Below are positions 7,706 to 15,776 of a DNA stretch of 18,550 nucleotides, in pieces. A program made the position numbers and the translations under genes. The stretch is from Bacillota bacterium (GTDB taxonomy: Bacteria > Bacillota > Clostridia > Christensenellales > SZUA-584). Location: positions 1 to 18,550 of the forward strand of contig JAEWTL010000072.1 of assembly GCA_023459495.1 (NCBI GenBank), given 5' to 3'. Numbering within the stretch: the stretch's first letter is position 1; each line of letters opens with the position of its first letter. Below the pieces are notes generated by a model that saw nothing but the letters and a program-made list of their open reading frames with translations, was not told where the DNA came from and did no database searches.

Positions 7706-8194
7706 CTATTTACATGGTGCTACCATGGCGGCTATTGCCTTTTTATCAGGACCAATTTGAATCGTCCAAACATACTTTCCATCGGCAGGAATGACGACTT
7801 TTGTATTTTTATCCATGCCTCCTTTCTTGAGTGTTTTAGCCTGATTTAATGGCAATTCAAGACCTGTTACAGTGAACTGCGGGTTCCAGTTCATAGTCGC
7901 AAATTGCATTGTTACCGCACCTGCTTTTTCAGAATAAACAAGCTGATAAATACCATCTCCCTTATAATGCATTTTACGCTCTGGCTTCATTAACCAATAG
8001 CCTTCCGGGAGGGTTCCGGAAATGTAAAGACCCGCAGCAATTGGCCCTCTTTCATTTACATCAGGGAGGTTACATTCTGAATAGCGAGGATCCGCTTTCA
8101 CGACACCTTCCTGACTGCCAGAGGGTGAATTGCCATCAACGCATCCTGAAAGAAGACCAGTCAACACAGCCGCAATAAGCAATTTATTTTTCAT
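7706..8194 (-). CDS. Small outer-membrane lipoprotein with a carbohydrate-binding-like domain
   Basis: The 162-residue protein starts with a lipoprotein signal (MKNKLLIAAVLTGLLSGC); the lipobox LSGC makes C18 the acylated cysteine. Position +2 is Val, not Asp, so sorting to the outer membrane is expected. A Gly/Ser-rich tether (about 19-33) leads into one beta-rich domain (about 50-160). Its pattern (GLYISGTLPEGYW, YKGDGIYQLVY, AGAVTMQFATMNWNPQF, IPADGKYVWTIQIG) resembles the starch-binding-type modules at the N-terminus of pullulanases and in SusE/SusF proteins. C41 and C161 could form a disulfide. No catalytic residues are seen. I infer a surface or periplasmic glycan-binding aid for the porin encoded two genes upstream. 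This fold assignment is by pattern only and is the main uncertainty. The ATG has a GAGAG ribosome site 5 nt upstream. Confidence 0.75.
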   Translation of the reverse strand: MKNKLLIAAVLTGLLSGCVDGNSPSGSQEGVVKADPRYSECNLPDVNERGPIAAGLYISGTLPEGYWLMKPERKMHYKGDGIYQLVYSEKAGAVTMQFATMNWNPQFTVTGLELPLNQAKTLKKGGMDKNTKVVIPADGKYVWTIQIGPDKKAIAAMVAPCK

Positions 8195-8290
8195 TTAAAC
8201 TCTCAATAAAAGTAGTATAGCTTAGTTAAGCTATTTCTATGTCAGTGTTAATGTTAATGTTAATGTATATAAATAATACTTCTCAACGAC
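8195..8290. repeat. Intergenic palindrome and tandem GTTAAT hexamers
   Basis: The 96-nt gap between the LpxD-like and lipoprotein genes holds a near-perfect palindrome, ATAGCTTA-GT-TAAGCTAT (8217-8234), and three tandem copies of GTTAAT (8247-8264). The palindrome could fold as a 7-bp hairpin in the operon mRNA. The hexamers look like slippage. No function is evident. Confidence 0.5.
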
Positions 8291-9247
8291 TCACTGTTTA
8301 TATACACCATGCTGTTTAGTTAGGTTATTAAGGACAGCGAGATTTTTGTTGTATTCTCGCGTATTTTTGGCAGGGTAACCAAAAAGGTCACTCTTTTCAG
8401 GACAAGAATGGCTTACACCTGATTTAGCCTTAATTACCGAATAACTACCAATTGATATGTGACCGGCGATTCCGACTTGACCATGTGTAATAACATGGTC
8501 GCCTAAAACTACGTGTCCTGAAAAACCGCATTGTGAAACAATCAGGCATTTATTACCGATTATGCAGTCATGTCCAATCTGCACTTGATTATCAATACGA
8601 GTGCCTTGACCAATTATCGTATCTCCAAGTGTTCCTCGGTCAATGGTGTTGTTACAACCGATTTCAACATCATCACCTATGATAACTCTACCGATGCTAT
8701 CGACTCGGACATATGAATCACGTTCATCAGCCATATATTCAAAGCTATAATTACCGATGGAATTATTAGAATCAATAATAACATCATTACCAATAATAGT
8801 GCCTTCTTTAATCACTGTATTCGCATGAATGGCAACATTATCACCTATGGTCACACAGTTCATAATTTTAACACCCGGCATAAAATGGCAGTTCATACCT
8901 ATCTGGCAGTGTTTACCAATGTATACATCAGGTATCGTTGAAGTGTTTTCTTGCTCAAACAAACGATACTTATGTACCTTATAGTATCTTAAAACTTTGT
9001 TAAGGTTATTCACGTTCAGATAATCGACTACAATCTTTGCCTTAGCATTAGAACTAATGATCTCTTCCGGTCCGATAATTATATCCGCACCAGTCGTTGG
9101 TATATGCAACAAATCTCCAGGTGTCATAACAATCGAGAGTCCACCAACTAAAGGACTATGGATTGGCCGAATGGTATCAACCCTGAGTGATGGATCACCA
9201 TATAAAGTTCCTTGCATCAACGTTTTAATATCTAGTGCGCTGAACAT
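8291..9247 (-). CDS. LpxD-like left-handed beta-helix acyltransferase paralogue
   Basis: The 318-residue protein has the two-part layout of LpxD (E. coli LpxD is 341 aa): an N-terminal domain (about 1-100, with GDPSLRVDTIRPI) and a hexapeptide-repeat beta-helix (about 107-285). The stretch VIIGDDVEIGCNNTIDRGTL, then IDNQVQIGHD, closely follows LpxD. H226 in QIGHD lines up with the catalytic histidine (H239 in E. coli). LpxD N-acylates UDP-3-O-acyl-glucosamine in lipid A synthesis. The genuine lpxD should lie in its usual cluster elsewhere, so this is a second, specialised copy. It is cytoplasmic with no signal peptide. It lies 18 nt after the porin gene in a sugar-uptake operon. It might acylate a sugar intermediate or alter lipid A around the porin; neither can be decided here. 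The ribosome site GAGGG precedes the ATG. Confidence 0.85.
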   Translation of the reverse strand: MFSALDIKTLMQGTLYGDPSLRVDTIRPIHSPLVGGLSIVMTPGDLLHIPTTGADIIIGPEEIISSNAKAKIVVDYLNVNNLNKVLRYYKVHKYRLFEQENTSTIPDVYIGKHCQIGMNCHFMPGVKIMNCVTIGDNVAIHANTVIKEGTIIGNDVIIDSNNSIGNYSFEYMADERDSYVRVDSIGRVIIGDDVEIGCNNTIDRGTLGDTIIGQGTRIDNQVQIGHDCIIGNKCLIVSQCGFSGHVVLGDHVITHGQVGIAGHISIGSYSVIKAKSGVSHSCPEKSDLFGYPAKNTREYNKNLAVLNNLTKQHGVYKQ

Positions 9248-9265
9248 AGGTTTCCCTCTGTTTAA

Positions 9266-10303
9266 TCAAAAGCGATAGAAAGCATGAACATAAATATTAT
9301 CCTGATTGAGCACATTATATTTTTCTTCATCTCTTGGATCATAAAAGTTTTTGTGCTCTTTTTCCCAGGCATGTTTATATTCAATCTTGGCTATCCAGTC
9401 GTCACCTATGTTTTGTTCATAACCTAGAGTGGCTTTTCGAATTGTTTTGAAATAGGTTCTGTTTGCATTGTATTGCAAACTATCTGCGTTTTCTGTTTTC
9501 CCGTGTCCGAAGCGGGTGCGTAGATACAGATTACCTGCGTTTTCAAAAGCATATTTGATAATTGGCTCGTAGTAAGTTTCGGTATAAATACTACGATCAT
9601 TTATTTTACCGTGATTAAATTCATCGTTATGCTTTTTCTGGTAGAAAAATTCAATACCAAACTCCCATGCACCAAAACGTTTATAGGGCTGAAATAGTAT
9701 ACTTTGACCTTCTTCTTCGCGTACGCCCCAGGAGCTCTTATCATTTCGACTGTATAAGTATTCAACGTTTGAATAAAAACCTGCGTTCCAGTCAGAGTTA
9801 AAGTACGTCAACGTAGGGCGAAAACTGTTGTCAACAGTTACAGTATGCAAGCCTGTAACATAAGGGCTATCTATATTTCCGTCGGTATACATCAGGTCGT
9901 ATACCAGACTGAAGTCGAAACCGTTACCAATAGTGAACGTTTTGTTTAGTGATATATAGTTTTGCAGACTTGTTTCATTTTCGTGATAGCCTTTTTCTTC
10001 TTGTCGGCGATCGATAGACTTAAGGCCATAGATTGCTGCAAATTGCCAATTAGGTTGGCTGAAATAGGCCTGGAAAATCTCGTGTGTTTTAGTATATTCC
10101 TTTACTGTTTTACCTAAATAGTTATCAGTGCTTTTGGTCTCATATTCAAATGTAGTACCAACATGTCCATTAAAGCCCGCTTGTTCTTCTGACCAGTCAG
10201 TGTCGGAGGTAAAGCCGCGATCGTTTGCCGCAAAGGCTCCTGTTGAGCCTAAAAGGACTGTTGCAATTGAAGCCGATAAGACATTCTTTTTTATTAAAAC
10301 CAT
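9266..10303 (-). CDS. CymA-like outer-membrane oligosaccharide porin
   Basis: The 345-residue protein has a Sec signal peptide with likely cleavage after AFA (residue 25), leaving about 320 residues. The mature part alternates short amphipathic strands rich in Tyr, Phe and Trp with charged loops, and ends in the aromatic outer-membrane signature YVHAFYRF. Length, charge and strand pattern match CymA, the 14-stranded monomeric cyclodextrin channel of Klebsiella oxytoca (about 324 mature residues), better than the smaller KdgM porins. It should let large oligosaccharides, possibly cyclic, reach the periplasm. It is the first gene of the minus operon, starting 272 nt from the divergent binding-protein gene. 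The ribosome site AAGGAA lies 7 nt before the ATG. A candidate operator (10357-10380) lies in its promoter region. Family assignment is by overall resemblance, since the porin class has few fixed motifs. Confidence 0.82.
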   Translation of the reverse strand: MVLIKKNVLSASIATVLLGSTGAFAANDRGFTSDTDWSEEQAGFNGHVGTTFEYETKSTDNYLGKTVKEYTKTHEIFQAYFSQPNWQFAAIYGLKSIDRRQEEKGYHENETSLQNYISLNKTFTIGNGFDFSLVYDLMYTDGNIDSPYVTGLHTVTVDNSFRPTLTYFNSDWNAGFYSNVEYLYSRNDKSSWGVREEEGQSILFQPYKRFGAWEFGIEFFYQKKHNDEFNHGKINDRSIYTETYYEPIIKYAFENAGNLYLRTRFGHGKTENADSLQYNANRTYFKTIRKATLGYEQNIGDDWIAKIEYKHAWEKEHKNFYDPRDEEKYNVLNQDNIYVHAFYRF

Positions 10304-10345
10304 AAATGAGTTCCTTCCAAAATATCAATTTAAGATATGATTTCT

Positions 10346-10385
10346 GTTATTCCATATAGTCGTACCTCATGTACTCCTAAACACT
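10346..10385 (-). promoter_or_regulatory. Weak candidate promoter of the porin operon
   Basis: On the minus strand TTTAGG and TATATG are 17 nt apart, with a start near 10346. Both boxes are poor matches, as expected for an activator-dependent promoter. The first dyad lies between and over these boxes, so binding there would block RNA polymerase. Tentative. Confidence 0.25.
10357..10380. promoter_or_regulatory. Candidate operator 1 (24-bp dyad)
   Basis: The site reads TAG-N2-GTAC-N5-GTAC-N2-CTA, a perfect dyad in the stated positions. A second copy in the same orientation lies at 10526-10549, with 20 of 24 bases identical. It is about 55 nt upstream of the porin start. Repetition on both sides of a divergent control region points to a regulator site, most simply for the TrmB-type protein encoded at 5280-6089 (inference). 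Confidence 0.6.
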
Positions 10386-10416
10386 CTGCGGCAATAAAAT
10401 ATTTTTTTCCTCAACA

Positions 10417-10457
10417 AATTACTGCAAATGGGATATGCATCACTATTTGCAGTTATT
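10417..10457. repeat. Long inverted repeat around the CRP-like site
   Basis: ACTGCAAAT (10421-10429) and ATTTGCAGT (10445-10453) are perfect inverted copies, extended by AAT/ATT after one mismatch, with 15 nt between them. The centre nearly coincides with the CRP-like site. This may be a second protein site or just extended CRP flanks. Confidence 0.55.
10429..10444. promoter_or_regulatory. CRP-like binding site
   Basis: TGGGA-N6-TCACT matches the cAMP-CRP core TGTGA-N6-TCACA at 8 of 10 positions, with AAA before it and AT-rich sequence after it. It lies midway between the two divergent genes and the two dyads. Relative to the candidate plus promoter it would be centred near -80, and near -90 for the porin promoter, both plausible class I activation distances. 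Confidence 0.5.
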
Positions 10458-10481
10458 CATTATTAAAATCTTATTTGACAG

Positions 10482-10509
10482 TTGATTGGCCTTGATTTGT
10501 GTTGATAAT
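10482..10509 (+). promoter_or_regulatory. Candidate promoter of the transporter/GH13 operon
   Basis: TTGATT (10482-10487) and GATAAT (10504-10509) are 16 nt apart, predicting a start near 10516. A TTGACA at 10475-10480 is a better -35 but is 23 nt from this -10. Operator 2 begins about 10 nt after the predicted start, a good place for a repressor. Confidence 0.4.
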
Positions 10510-10525
10510 GGCGTGAATGCTTATG

Positions 10526-10549
10526 TAGTCGTACAGCATGTACTACTTA
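10526..10549. promoter_or_regulatory. Candidate operator 2 (24-bp dyad)
   Basis: Second copy of the dyad: TAGTCGTAC-N2-CATGTACT followed by ACTTA, differing from copy 1 at four positions, two of them in the spacer. It lies 26 nt before the binding-protein ATG, probably in the 5' leader. Confidence 0.6.
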
Positions 10550-10575
10550 AAGATGTTATTCATGAGGTAAATATA

Positions 10576-11808
10576 ATGAAGCTTTCAAATATCGTCACAG
10601 TTATAATTCTTGCAATTTCCAGTACGCTAACACCCCAGGCGATGGCAGAAAAATTAATTCCTGAAACTGATGCTGAGTTGTTAGTTTGGTCTGATGCCAC
10701 AAGCGCGGAATATATGAAATATGCAGCAAAGGAATTCAATAAAGATTTTGGCTACAAGGTAAAGTTTACATTTCGCAATATAGCGCCAATGGATGCAGCA
10801 TCAAGAATTATGCAGGATGGGGGTACGACTCGTGTAGCTGATGTAGCTGAAATTGAACATGATACCCTGGGGCGGTTAGTCGTTGCTGGCGGGGTTATGG
10901 AAAACATGGTCTCAGCTGAGCGGATTAAAAAAACATTTATTCCAGGCGCAGTATCGGCAGCTACATATAATAACATCAGCTATGGTTTTCCTGTAAGTTT
11001 CGCAACGCTGGCGCTTTTCTATAATAAGGATTTGTTAAACACCGCACCAAAAACATTCGAAGAAATCAATACTTTCAGTGAAAAGTTTAATAATTCATCC
11101 GAGCATAAATATGCTCTGCTATGGGATGTACAAAATTATTATGTTTCACGTATGTTTATTACCTTGTATGGTGCCAACGAATTCGGTAAAACCGGTAACG
11201 ATCCTAAAGCTCTAGGCATCGCTTCATCTGAAGCGAAGAAAGGGCTAGAGACAATGAAACGCTTAAAGAAAGCGAATCCTTCTAATCCTCTTGATATGGA
11301 TAATCCACAAGTTCTAAGAGGTCTGTTTAATGAAGGAAAAGTTGCTGCTGTAATCGACGGACCTTGGTCCATACAAGGTTACATTGACAGCGGAATCAAT
11401 TTTGGCGTGACACGCATCCCAACATTAGATGGTCATCAGCCTCGCACATTTTCAACAGTACGGCTGGCCGTTGTAAGCTCATTTACCGAATATCCTCATG
11501 CCGCTGAATTATTCGCTGACTACCTGACAACGGATAAGATGTTGATGAAGCGTTATGAAATGACGAATCTCATCCCACCAATTGATTCACTTATGAACAA
11601 AATTAGCCAGACAGGTAGTGAAGCTATAAAAGCAATTATTGCTCAAGCTAATTATTCTGACGCAATGCCATCAATACCGGAAATGTCTTATCTATGGTCT
11701 CCAATGACTAATGCTATTTTGGCTACCTGGGTTGAGAATAAAACACCGGATGAAGTTTTAAATCATGCACAAACAATTATTGAAGAACAACTTTCGCTTC
11801 AGGAGTAA
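10576..11808 (+). CDS. Periplasmic oligosaccharide-binding protein (MalE/CymE-like)
   Basis: The 410-residue extracytoplasmic solute-binding protein (family 1) has a Sec signal peptide (MKLSNIVTVIILAISSTLTP) with cleavage likely after AMA (residue 24). The mature protein shows the MalE-type order: LLVWSDAT near the start, GFPVSFATLALFYNKDLL, a hinge region, and AAVIDGPWSIQGYIDSGINF, which matches the GPW segment of maltose-binding proteins. It should capture the oligosaccharide and deliver it to the two permeases encoded next. I chose the ATG at 10576, which has GAGGT (10564-10568) 7 nt upstream and opens on the signal peptide. An in-frame TTG at 10486 would add 30 residues, bury the signal peptide and read through operator 2. 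It is the first gene of the plus operon. Confidence 0.92.
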   Translation: MKLSNIVTVIILAISSTLTPQAMAEKLIPETDAELLVWSDATSAEYMKYAAKEFNKDFGYKVKFTFRNIAPMDAASRIMQDGGTTRVADVAEIEHDTLGRLVVAGGVMENMVSAERIKKTFIPGAVSAATYNNISYGFPVSFATLALFYNKDLLNTAPKTFEEINTFSEKFNNSSEHKYALLWDVQNYYVSRMFITLYGANEFGKTGNDPKALGIASSEAKKGLETMKRLKKANPSNPLDMDNPQVLRGLFNEGKVAAVIDGPWSIQGYIDSGINFGVTRIPTLDGHQPRTFSTVRLAVVSSFTEYPHAAELFADYLTTDKMLMKRYEMTNLIPPIDSLMNKISQTGSEAIKAIIAQANYSDAMPSIPEMSYLWSPMTNAILATWVENKTPDEVLNHAQTIIEEQLSLQE

Positions 11809-11810
11809 TT

Positions 11811-13100
11811 GTGAATACACAACAACTGAAAATGAAGAGTGCACCTGTGCTACCTATTTCCTGTTTGATTATGGGCGGGACTCAGATATCACGTCATTAT
11901 TATGTGAAAGGCGGGATATTCTTTGCAATACAAGTATGCTTTTTGCTTTATCTTTCCGATATTGTGCATACATTAATAGGTTTGTTCACATTAGGTGATG
12001 TCGCGCAAATTCGAAAAGGGTTGACTGTTATTCAGGGTGACAATTCTATATTTATGCTTGTAGAGGGCGTGATAGCGACCATTATTGTTGGCTTGTTCAC
12101 CACTATTTACATCCTTAATATTAAAGATGCGCGGAACTCATCTTATTGCCATCTGACTTTTAAACAACAGTTATATAAGCTCTATGAGGATAAATTTGCA
12201 TTTATAGTCCTAACGCCCGCATTTTTAGCGAGTATAGCATTCATTGTTTTACCTATTGTAATTACAGTTCTTGTATCGTTTACAAACTATGCTGCGCCAA
12301 ATCACATCCCACCAAAGAACCTGGTTGATTGGGTTGGGATTAAAAATTTCATTATGTTGTTTAAATTTAAAATATGGTCTGATACGTTTCTAGGTGTCGC
12401 TCTCTGGACATTTATTTGGGCAATTTGCGCGACGATTTTTACCTTCAGTTTTGGCTTTATTCTGGCTTTAGCACTGGCTAAAAAAAATATACGTTTCGCA
12501 AAAGTCTGGCGATTGATATTTATACTGCCATATGCCATACCCACATTTGTAACGTTACTTATTTTCCGTCTTCTTTTAAATGGAATTGGTCCGGTTAACT
12601 CGTTTCTGAACAGTATCGGAATGAATTCAGTTGATTTTCTGTCGGTTCCATTAAATGCAAAAATAACAGTAATTGCCGTTTGTGTTTGGGTAGGGGCACC
12701 GTATTTTATGCTATTGATCGCGGGTGCATTAACAAACATATCCCGAGATTTGTATGAGGCTAGTGAGGTCGATGGCGCAACTAAATGGCAACAGTTTAAG
12801 GAAATTACATTGCCAATGGTGTTACATCAGGTTGCGCCAACTCTGGTAATGACATTTGCATATAATTTCAATAATTTTGGTGCAATTTATCTTCTGACTG
12901 AAGGTGGTCCGACTAATCCGGAATACAGATTCGCTGGGCATACCGATATTTTTATTACCTGGATTTATAAACTCACATTGAATTTCCAGCAATATCATAT
13001 AGCTTCTGTAATCTCCATCATAATATTTATCTTCTTATCGGTTATAGCAATATGGCAATTCAGACGGATGAAATCATTTAAAGATGATGTAGGGATGTGA
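11811..13100 (+). CDS. MalF-type ABC permease (CymF-like)
   Basis: The 429-residue inner-membrane permease has about eight membrane segments, two N-terminal ones (about 34-61 and 80-103) plus the usual six. The EAA coupling loop for the ATPase is YEASEVDGATKWQQFKEITL (315-334). FNNFGAIYLLTEGGP (353-367) is characteristic of maltodextrin MalF-type permeases. It is shorter than E. coli MalF (514 aa) because the large periplasmic P2 domain is absent or small. The start is GTG at 11811, only 2 nt after the previous stop, with its AGGAG ribosome site inside the end of the binding-protein gene, so translation is probably coupled. It forms the channel with the next gene product. Confidence 0.92.
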   Translation: MNTQQLKMKSAPVLPISCLIMGGTQISRHYYVKGGIFFAIQVCFLLYLSDIVHTLIGLFTLGDVAQIRKGLTVIQGDNSIFMLVEGVIATIIVGLFTTIYILNIKDARNSSYCHLTFKQQLYKLYEDKFAFIVLTPAFLASIAFIVLPIVITVLVSFTNYAAPNHIPPKNLVDWVGIKNFIMLFKFKIWSDTFLGVALWTFIWAICATIFTFSFGFILALALAKKNIRFAKVWRLIFILPYAIPTFVTLLIFRLLLNGIGPVNSFLNSIGMNSVDFLSVPLNAKITVIAVCVWVGAPYFMLLIAGALTNISRDLYEASEVDGATKWQQFKEITLPMVLHQVAPTLVMTFAYNFNNFGAIYLLTEGGPTNPEYRFAGHTDIFITWIYKLTLNFQQYHIASVISIIIFIFLSVIAIWQFRRMKSFKDDVGM

Positions 13101-13102
13101 CA

Positions 13103-13936
13103 ATGGATAAATTTTTACGTAAAATATCAACACTCTTAGTTTATCTTTTTTTAATCTGCAACTCCATTCTTGTGCTTGGGCCAGTGATATGGACGATAAT
13201 GGCATCTTTTAAAAAAGGGAATAATCTATTTAGTTCAACATTTAGTGGCATCGAGTTTACATTTGACCACTACATAACGTTGTTCACGGATACGCCATAT
13301 ATGCAGTGGTATTTGAACACTTTCATTCTTGCTACCGCTAACATGTTAATTTCACTGGTTGTTGTGACGATGACCGCCTACGTTTTTTCAAGGTATCGAT
13401 TTCGTGGAAAGCGTAATACTTTAATGAGTATTCTTGTATTGCAAATGTTTCCTGCATTTTTATCAATGACTGCCATTTATATCCTGCTATCAAAGGCCAA
13501 TTTGATAGACACATATACTGGGTTGCTTCTGGTTTATGTAACCGGTTCATTGCCCTTCATGACGTGGTTGGTAAAAGGTTATTTTGATGCTATTCCAACT
13601 TCTTTGGATGAGGCCGCTAAAATAGATGGAGCAGGGCATCTGACTATTTTTATTCAGATAATATTGCCATTGGCTAAGCCGATTCTCGTTTTCGTTGGAT
13701 TAGTTTCGTTCACTGGACCATGGATGGACTTCATTTTGCCAACGTTGGTGCTTCGTAGTGAGGATAAAATGACCCTGGCGATTGGAATTTTTAGTTGGAT
13801 TGCTTCTAATTCAGCAGAGAATTATACGCTTTTTGCTGCTGGGGCGCTTTTAGTTGCAGTACCTATCACATTGTTATTTGTATTCACACAGAAGCATATA
13901 ACTACTGGACTTGTTAGCGGTGCCGTTAAGGAATAA
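13103..13936 (+). CDS. MalG-type ABC permease (CymG-like)
   Basis: The 277-residue permease has six predicted membrane segments. The EAA loop LDEAAKIDGAGHLTIFIQII (about 168-187) binds the ATPase. The C-terminus ending in SGAVKE is like MalG, whose tail reaches the ATPase interface. I prefer the ATG at 13103, with AGGGA (13091-13095) 7 nt upstream. A GTG at 13097, overlapping the previous stop, would add only two residues and lies too close to the ribosome site. Either way the gene is tightly coupled to its upstream partner. With the MalF-like permease, the binding protein and the ATPase at 6496-7623 it completes one importer. Confidence 0.92.
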   Translation: MDKFLRKISTLLVYLFLICNSILVLGPVIWTIMASFKKGNNLFSSTFSGIEFTFDHYITLFTDTPYMQWYLNTFILATANMLISLVVVTMTAYVFSRYRFRGKRNTLMSILVLQMFPAFLSMTAIYILLSKANLIDTYTGLLLVYVTGSLPFMTWLVKGYFDAIPTSLDEAAKIDGAGHLTIFIQIILPLAKPILVFVGLVSFTGPWMDFILPTLVLRSEDKMTLAIGIFSWIASNSAENYTLFAAGALLVAVPITLLFVFTQKHITTGLVSGAVKE

Positions 13937-13955
13937 TTTTTAGGGATTAGTATTT

Positions 13956-15755
13956 ATGATTACAGTTAGTTCGTTAAAACACTCAGCAAAAAGTGAAGAT
14001 AGCTATGCCTATGATAACGAAACTTTGCATGTACGGTTACGCACATTAAGAGGAGAAGTTGATAAAGTTATTCTGTGGATAGGCGATCCATATAATTGGG
14101 CTGAAGGTGGTCTTGACGGCGGTAACATGGCCGGGACAGAAGCGTTCGGCTGGATTGGCGGCAACGAGATCGAGATGGAACAAGAAGCTGTCACCGAATT
14201 TCATGATCACTGGTTTGCAGTGTTCAAACCTCAAAAACGCCGTTGCCGTTACGGTTTTATACTTTTTGGGAAAGAGGGAGAGAAGTTTCTTTTTGGTGAG
14301 AAAAGGTGTGTTGATATCAGTTCACCGGACTGCGAAGAACGAGAGTTAAGCCGCTTAAATAACTTTTTTTGCTTCCCTTATCTTAATAAAATTGACGTTC
14401 TAAATACCCCCTCCTGGGTAAAAAATACGGTATGGTACCAAATTTTTCCAGACCGTTTCTGTAACGGCAGACCTGAAATATCCCCAGAAGGGGTAGAACC
14501 GTGGGGCAGTACACCGACTTCATTCAACTTTATGGGTGGGGATCTGTGGGGGGTTATTGATAAACTCGATTATCTGGAAGATCTGGGTATTAATGGGATT
14601 TATTTTTGTCCTATTTTTACCTCAGCTTCCAACCATAAATATGACACCATCGATCATTTTAGTGTTGATCCACATTTAGGTGGGAATATTGCTTTCCATA
14701 CTTTGATTGAAGAAGCGCATAAGCGTGGAATAAAAATCATGTTGGATGCAGTATTCAATCATTTAGGCGCTGACTCTCCAATATGGCTTGACGTTGTACG
14801 CAATGGTGCCAATTCACGTTACGCCGATTGGTTCTGGATTCATAAATTTCCTGTTTATCCCGATACTCCAAAAAGTGAATGGGATTTTAAAAACTTTAAC
14901 TATGAAACCTTTGGCAATGTTATTGAAATGCCCAAGCTAAATACTGAGAATGAAGAGTGCCGTGAATACTTACTTAGTATAGTTCGCTATTGGACGAAAA
15001 ATTTTGATATTGATGGTTGGCGTCTGGATGTTGCGAATGAAGTGGATCATCATTTCTGGCGAGATTTCAGAAAGGTGATTAAAGATATCAAACCTGAATG
15101 TTATATTTTGGGTGAGATATGGCATGAGGGCACCCCCTGGTTGCGTGGTGATCAGTTTGATTCATTAATGAATTATCCCTTAACATATGGGATTATTGAT
15201 TATTTTGCGTTACAGGATACAACAAAACAAGAATTTATGACATCCGTTACACGTTCTTATCTTTGTTATCCTAAAAATATAACTGAAGTTATGTTTAATC
15301 TTCTGGATAGTCATGACACCGCGCGTATTTTAAGCGTTTGTTTGAATGATAAACGAAAAGTTAAACTCGCCTATTTATTTATGTTAACTCAAGCGGGCTC
15401 TCCTTGTATCTACTACGGTAGCGAAATAGGAATTGATGGTTTTAAATCAATGACGCTTGAGAATAATAGAAAATGTATGATATGGGATGAAAACAAACAA
15501 GATCTTGAATTACGGCAATTTATACGTTGGTTAATACGTCTACGTAAAAAACATCCACAATGGTGTGAGGCATCAATACAATGGAAAGATGTTGAACATC
15601 CTACGGTGATCGCTTATCAACGCGATAACATCACTTTCTTCTTAAATAATAGTGAAGATACTGCCAACTTTATTTATGACGGAAGAAGTATGGAGATCTC
15701 CGGTTTCAGTTATGAAATTGAAGGTTTACCTGCTGCTGATCTTTATGATTTTTAA
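13956..15755 (+). CDS. GH13 cyclomaltodextrinase/neopullulanase (CymH-like)
   Basis: The 599-residue cytoplasmic alpha-glucan hydrolase has an N-terminal beta domain (about 1-125), then the GH13 barrel and a C-terminal domain. The conserved regions are DAVFNH (264-269), DGWRLDVANEVDHHFWR with nucleophile D358, ILGEIWH with acid/base E387, and LLDSHDTARI with D454. The MPKLN motif (325-329) is the mark of the oligo-1,6/neopullulanase side of GH13, and with the N-terminal domain it indicates GH13_20. All catalytic residues are present. Members open cyclodextrins and cleave pullulan or branched maltodextrins to small sugars. There is no signal peptide, so its substrate comes through the ABC importer, as with K. 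oxytoca CymH. The gene starts 19 nt after the MalG-like stop, with AGGGA upstream. Cyclodextrin versus linear or branched preference is not readable. Confidence 0.92.
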   Translation: MITVSSLKHSAKSEDSYAYDNETLHVRLRTLRGEVDKVILWIGDPYNWAEGGLDGGNMAGTEAFGWIGGNEIEMEQEAVTEFHDHWFAVFKPQKRRCRYGFILFGKEGEKFLFGEKRCVDISSPDCEERELSRLNNFFCFPYLNKIDVLNTPSWVKNTVWYQIFPDRFCNGRPEISPEGVEPWGSTPTSFNFMGGDLWGVIDKLDYLEDLGINGIYFCPIFTSASNHKYDTIDHFSVDPHLGGNIAFHTLIEEAHKRGIKIMLDAVFNHLGADSPIWLDVVRNGANSRYADWFWIHKFPVYPDTPKSEWDFKNFNYETFGNVIEMPKLNTENEECREYLLSIVRYWTKNFDIDGWRLDVANEVDHHFWRDFRKVIKDIKPECYILGEIWHEGTPWLRGDQFDSLMNYPLTYGIIDYFALQDTTKQEFMTSVTRSYLCYPKNITEVMFNLLDSHDTARILSVCLNDKRKVKLAYLFMLTQAGSPCIYYGSEIGIDGFKSMTLENNRKCMIWDENKQDLELRQFIRWLIRLRKKHPQWCEASIQWKDVEHPTVIAYQRDNITFFLNNSEDTANFIYDGRSMEISGFSYEIEGLPAADLYDF

Positions 15756-15776
15756 ATTTCAATTAGGATGTTTGTT

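Noticed and set aside
10486..10575. TTG start extending the binding protein by 30 residues
   Set aside because: It would bury the signal peptide and translate operator 2; the ATG at 10576 has a good GAGGT site.
12302..12739. 145-codon reading frame antisense to the MalF-like gene
   Set aside because: It is a shadow of a well-supported permease with EAA loop; no ribosome site and no recognisable protein pattern.
13956..15755. Reading the GH13 enzyme as a cyclodextrin glucanotransferase
   Set aside because: No signal peptide and no C-terminal starch-binding domain; the MPKLN motif and the N-terminal domain indicate the cyclomaltodextrinase/neopullulanase group.
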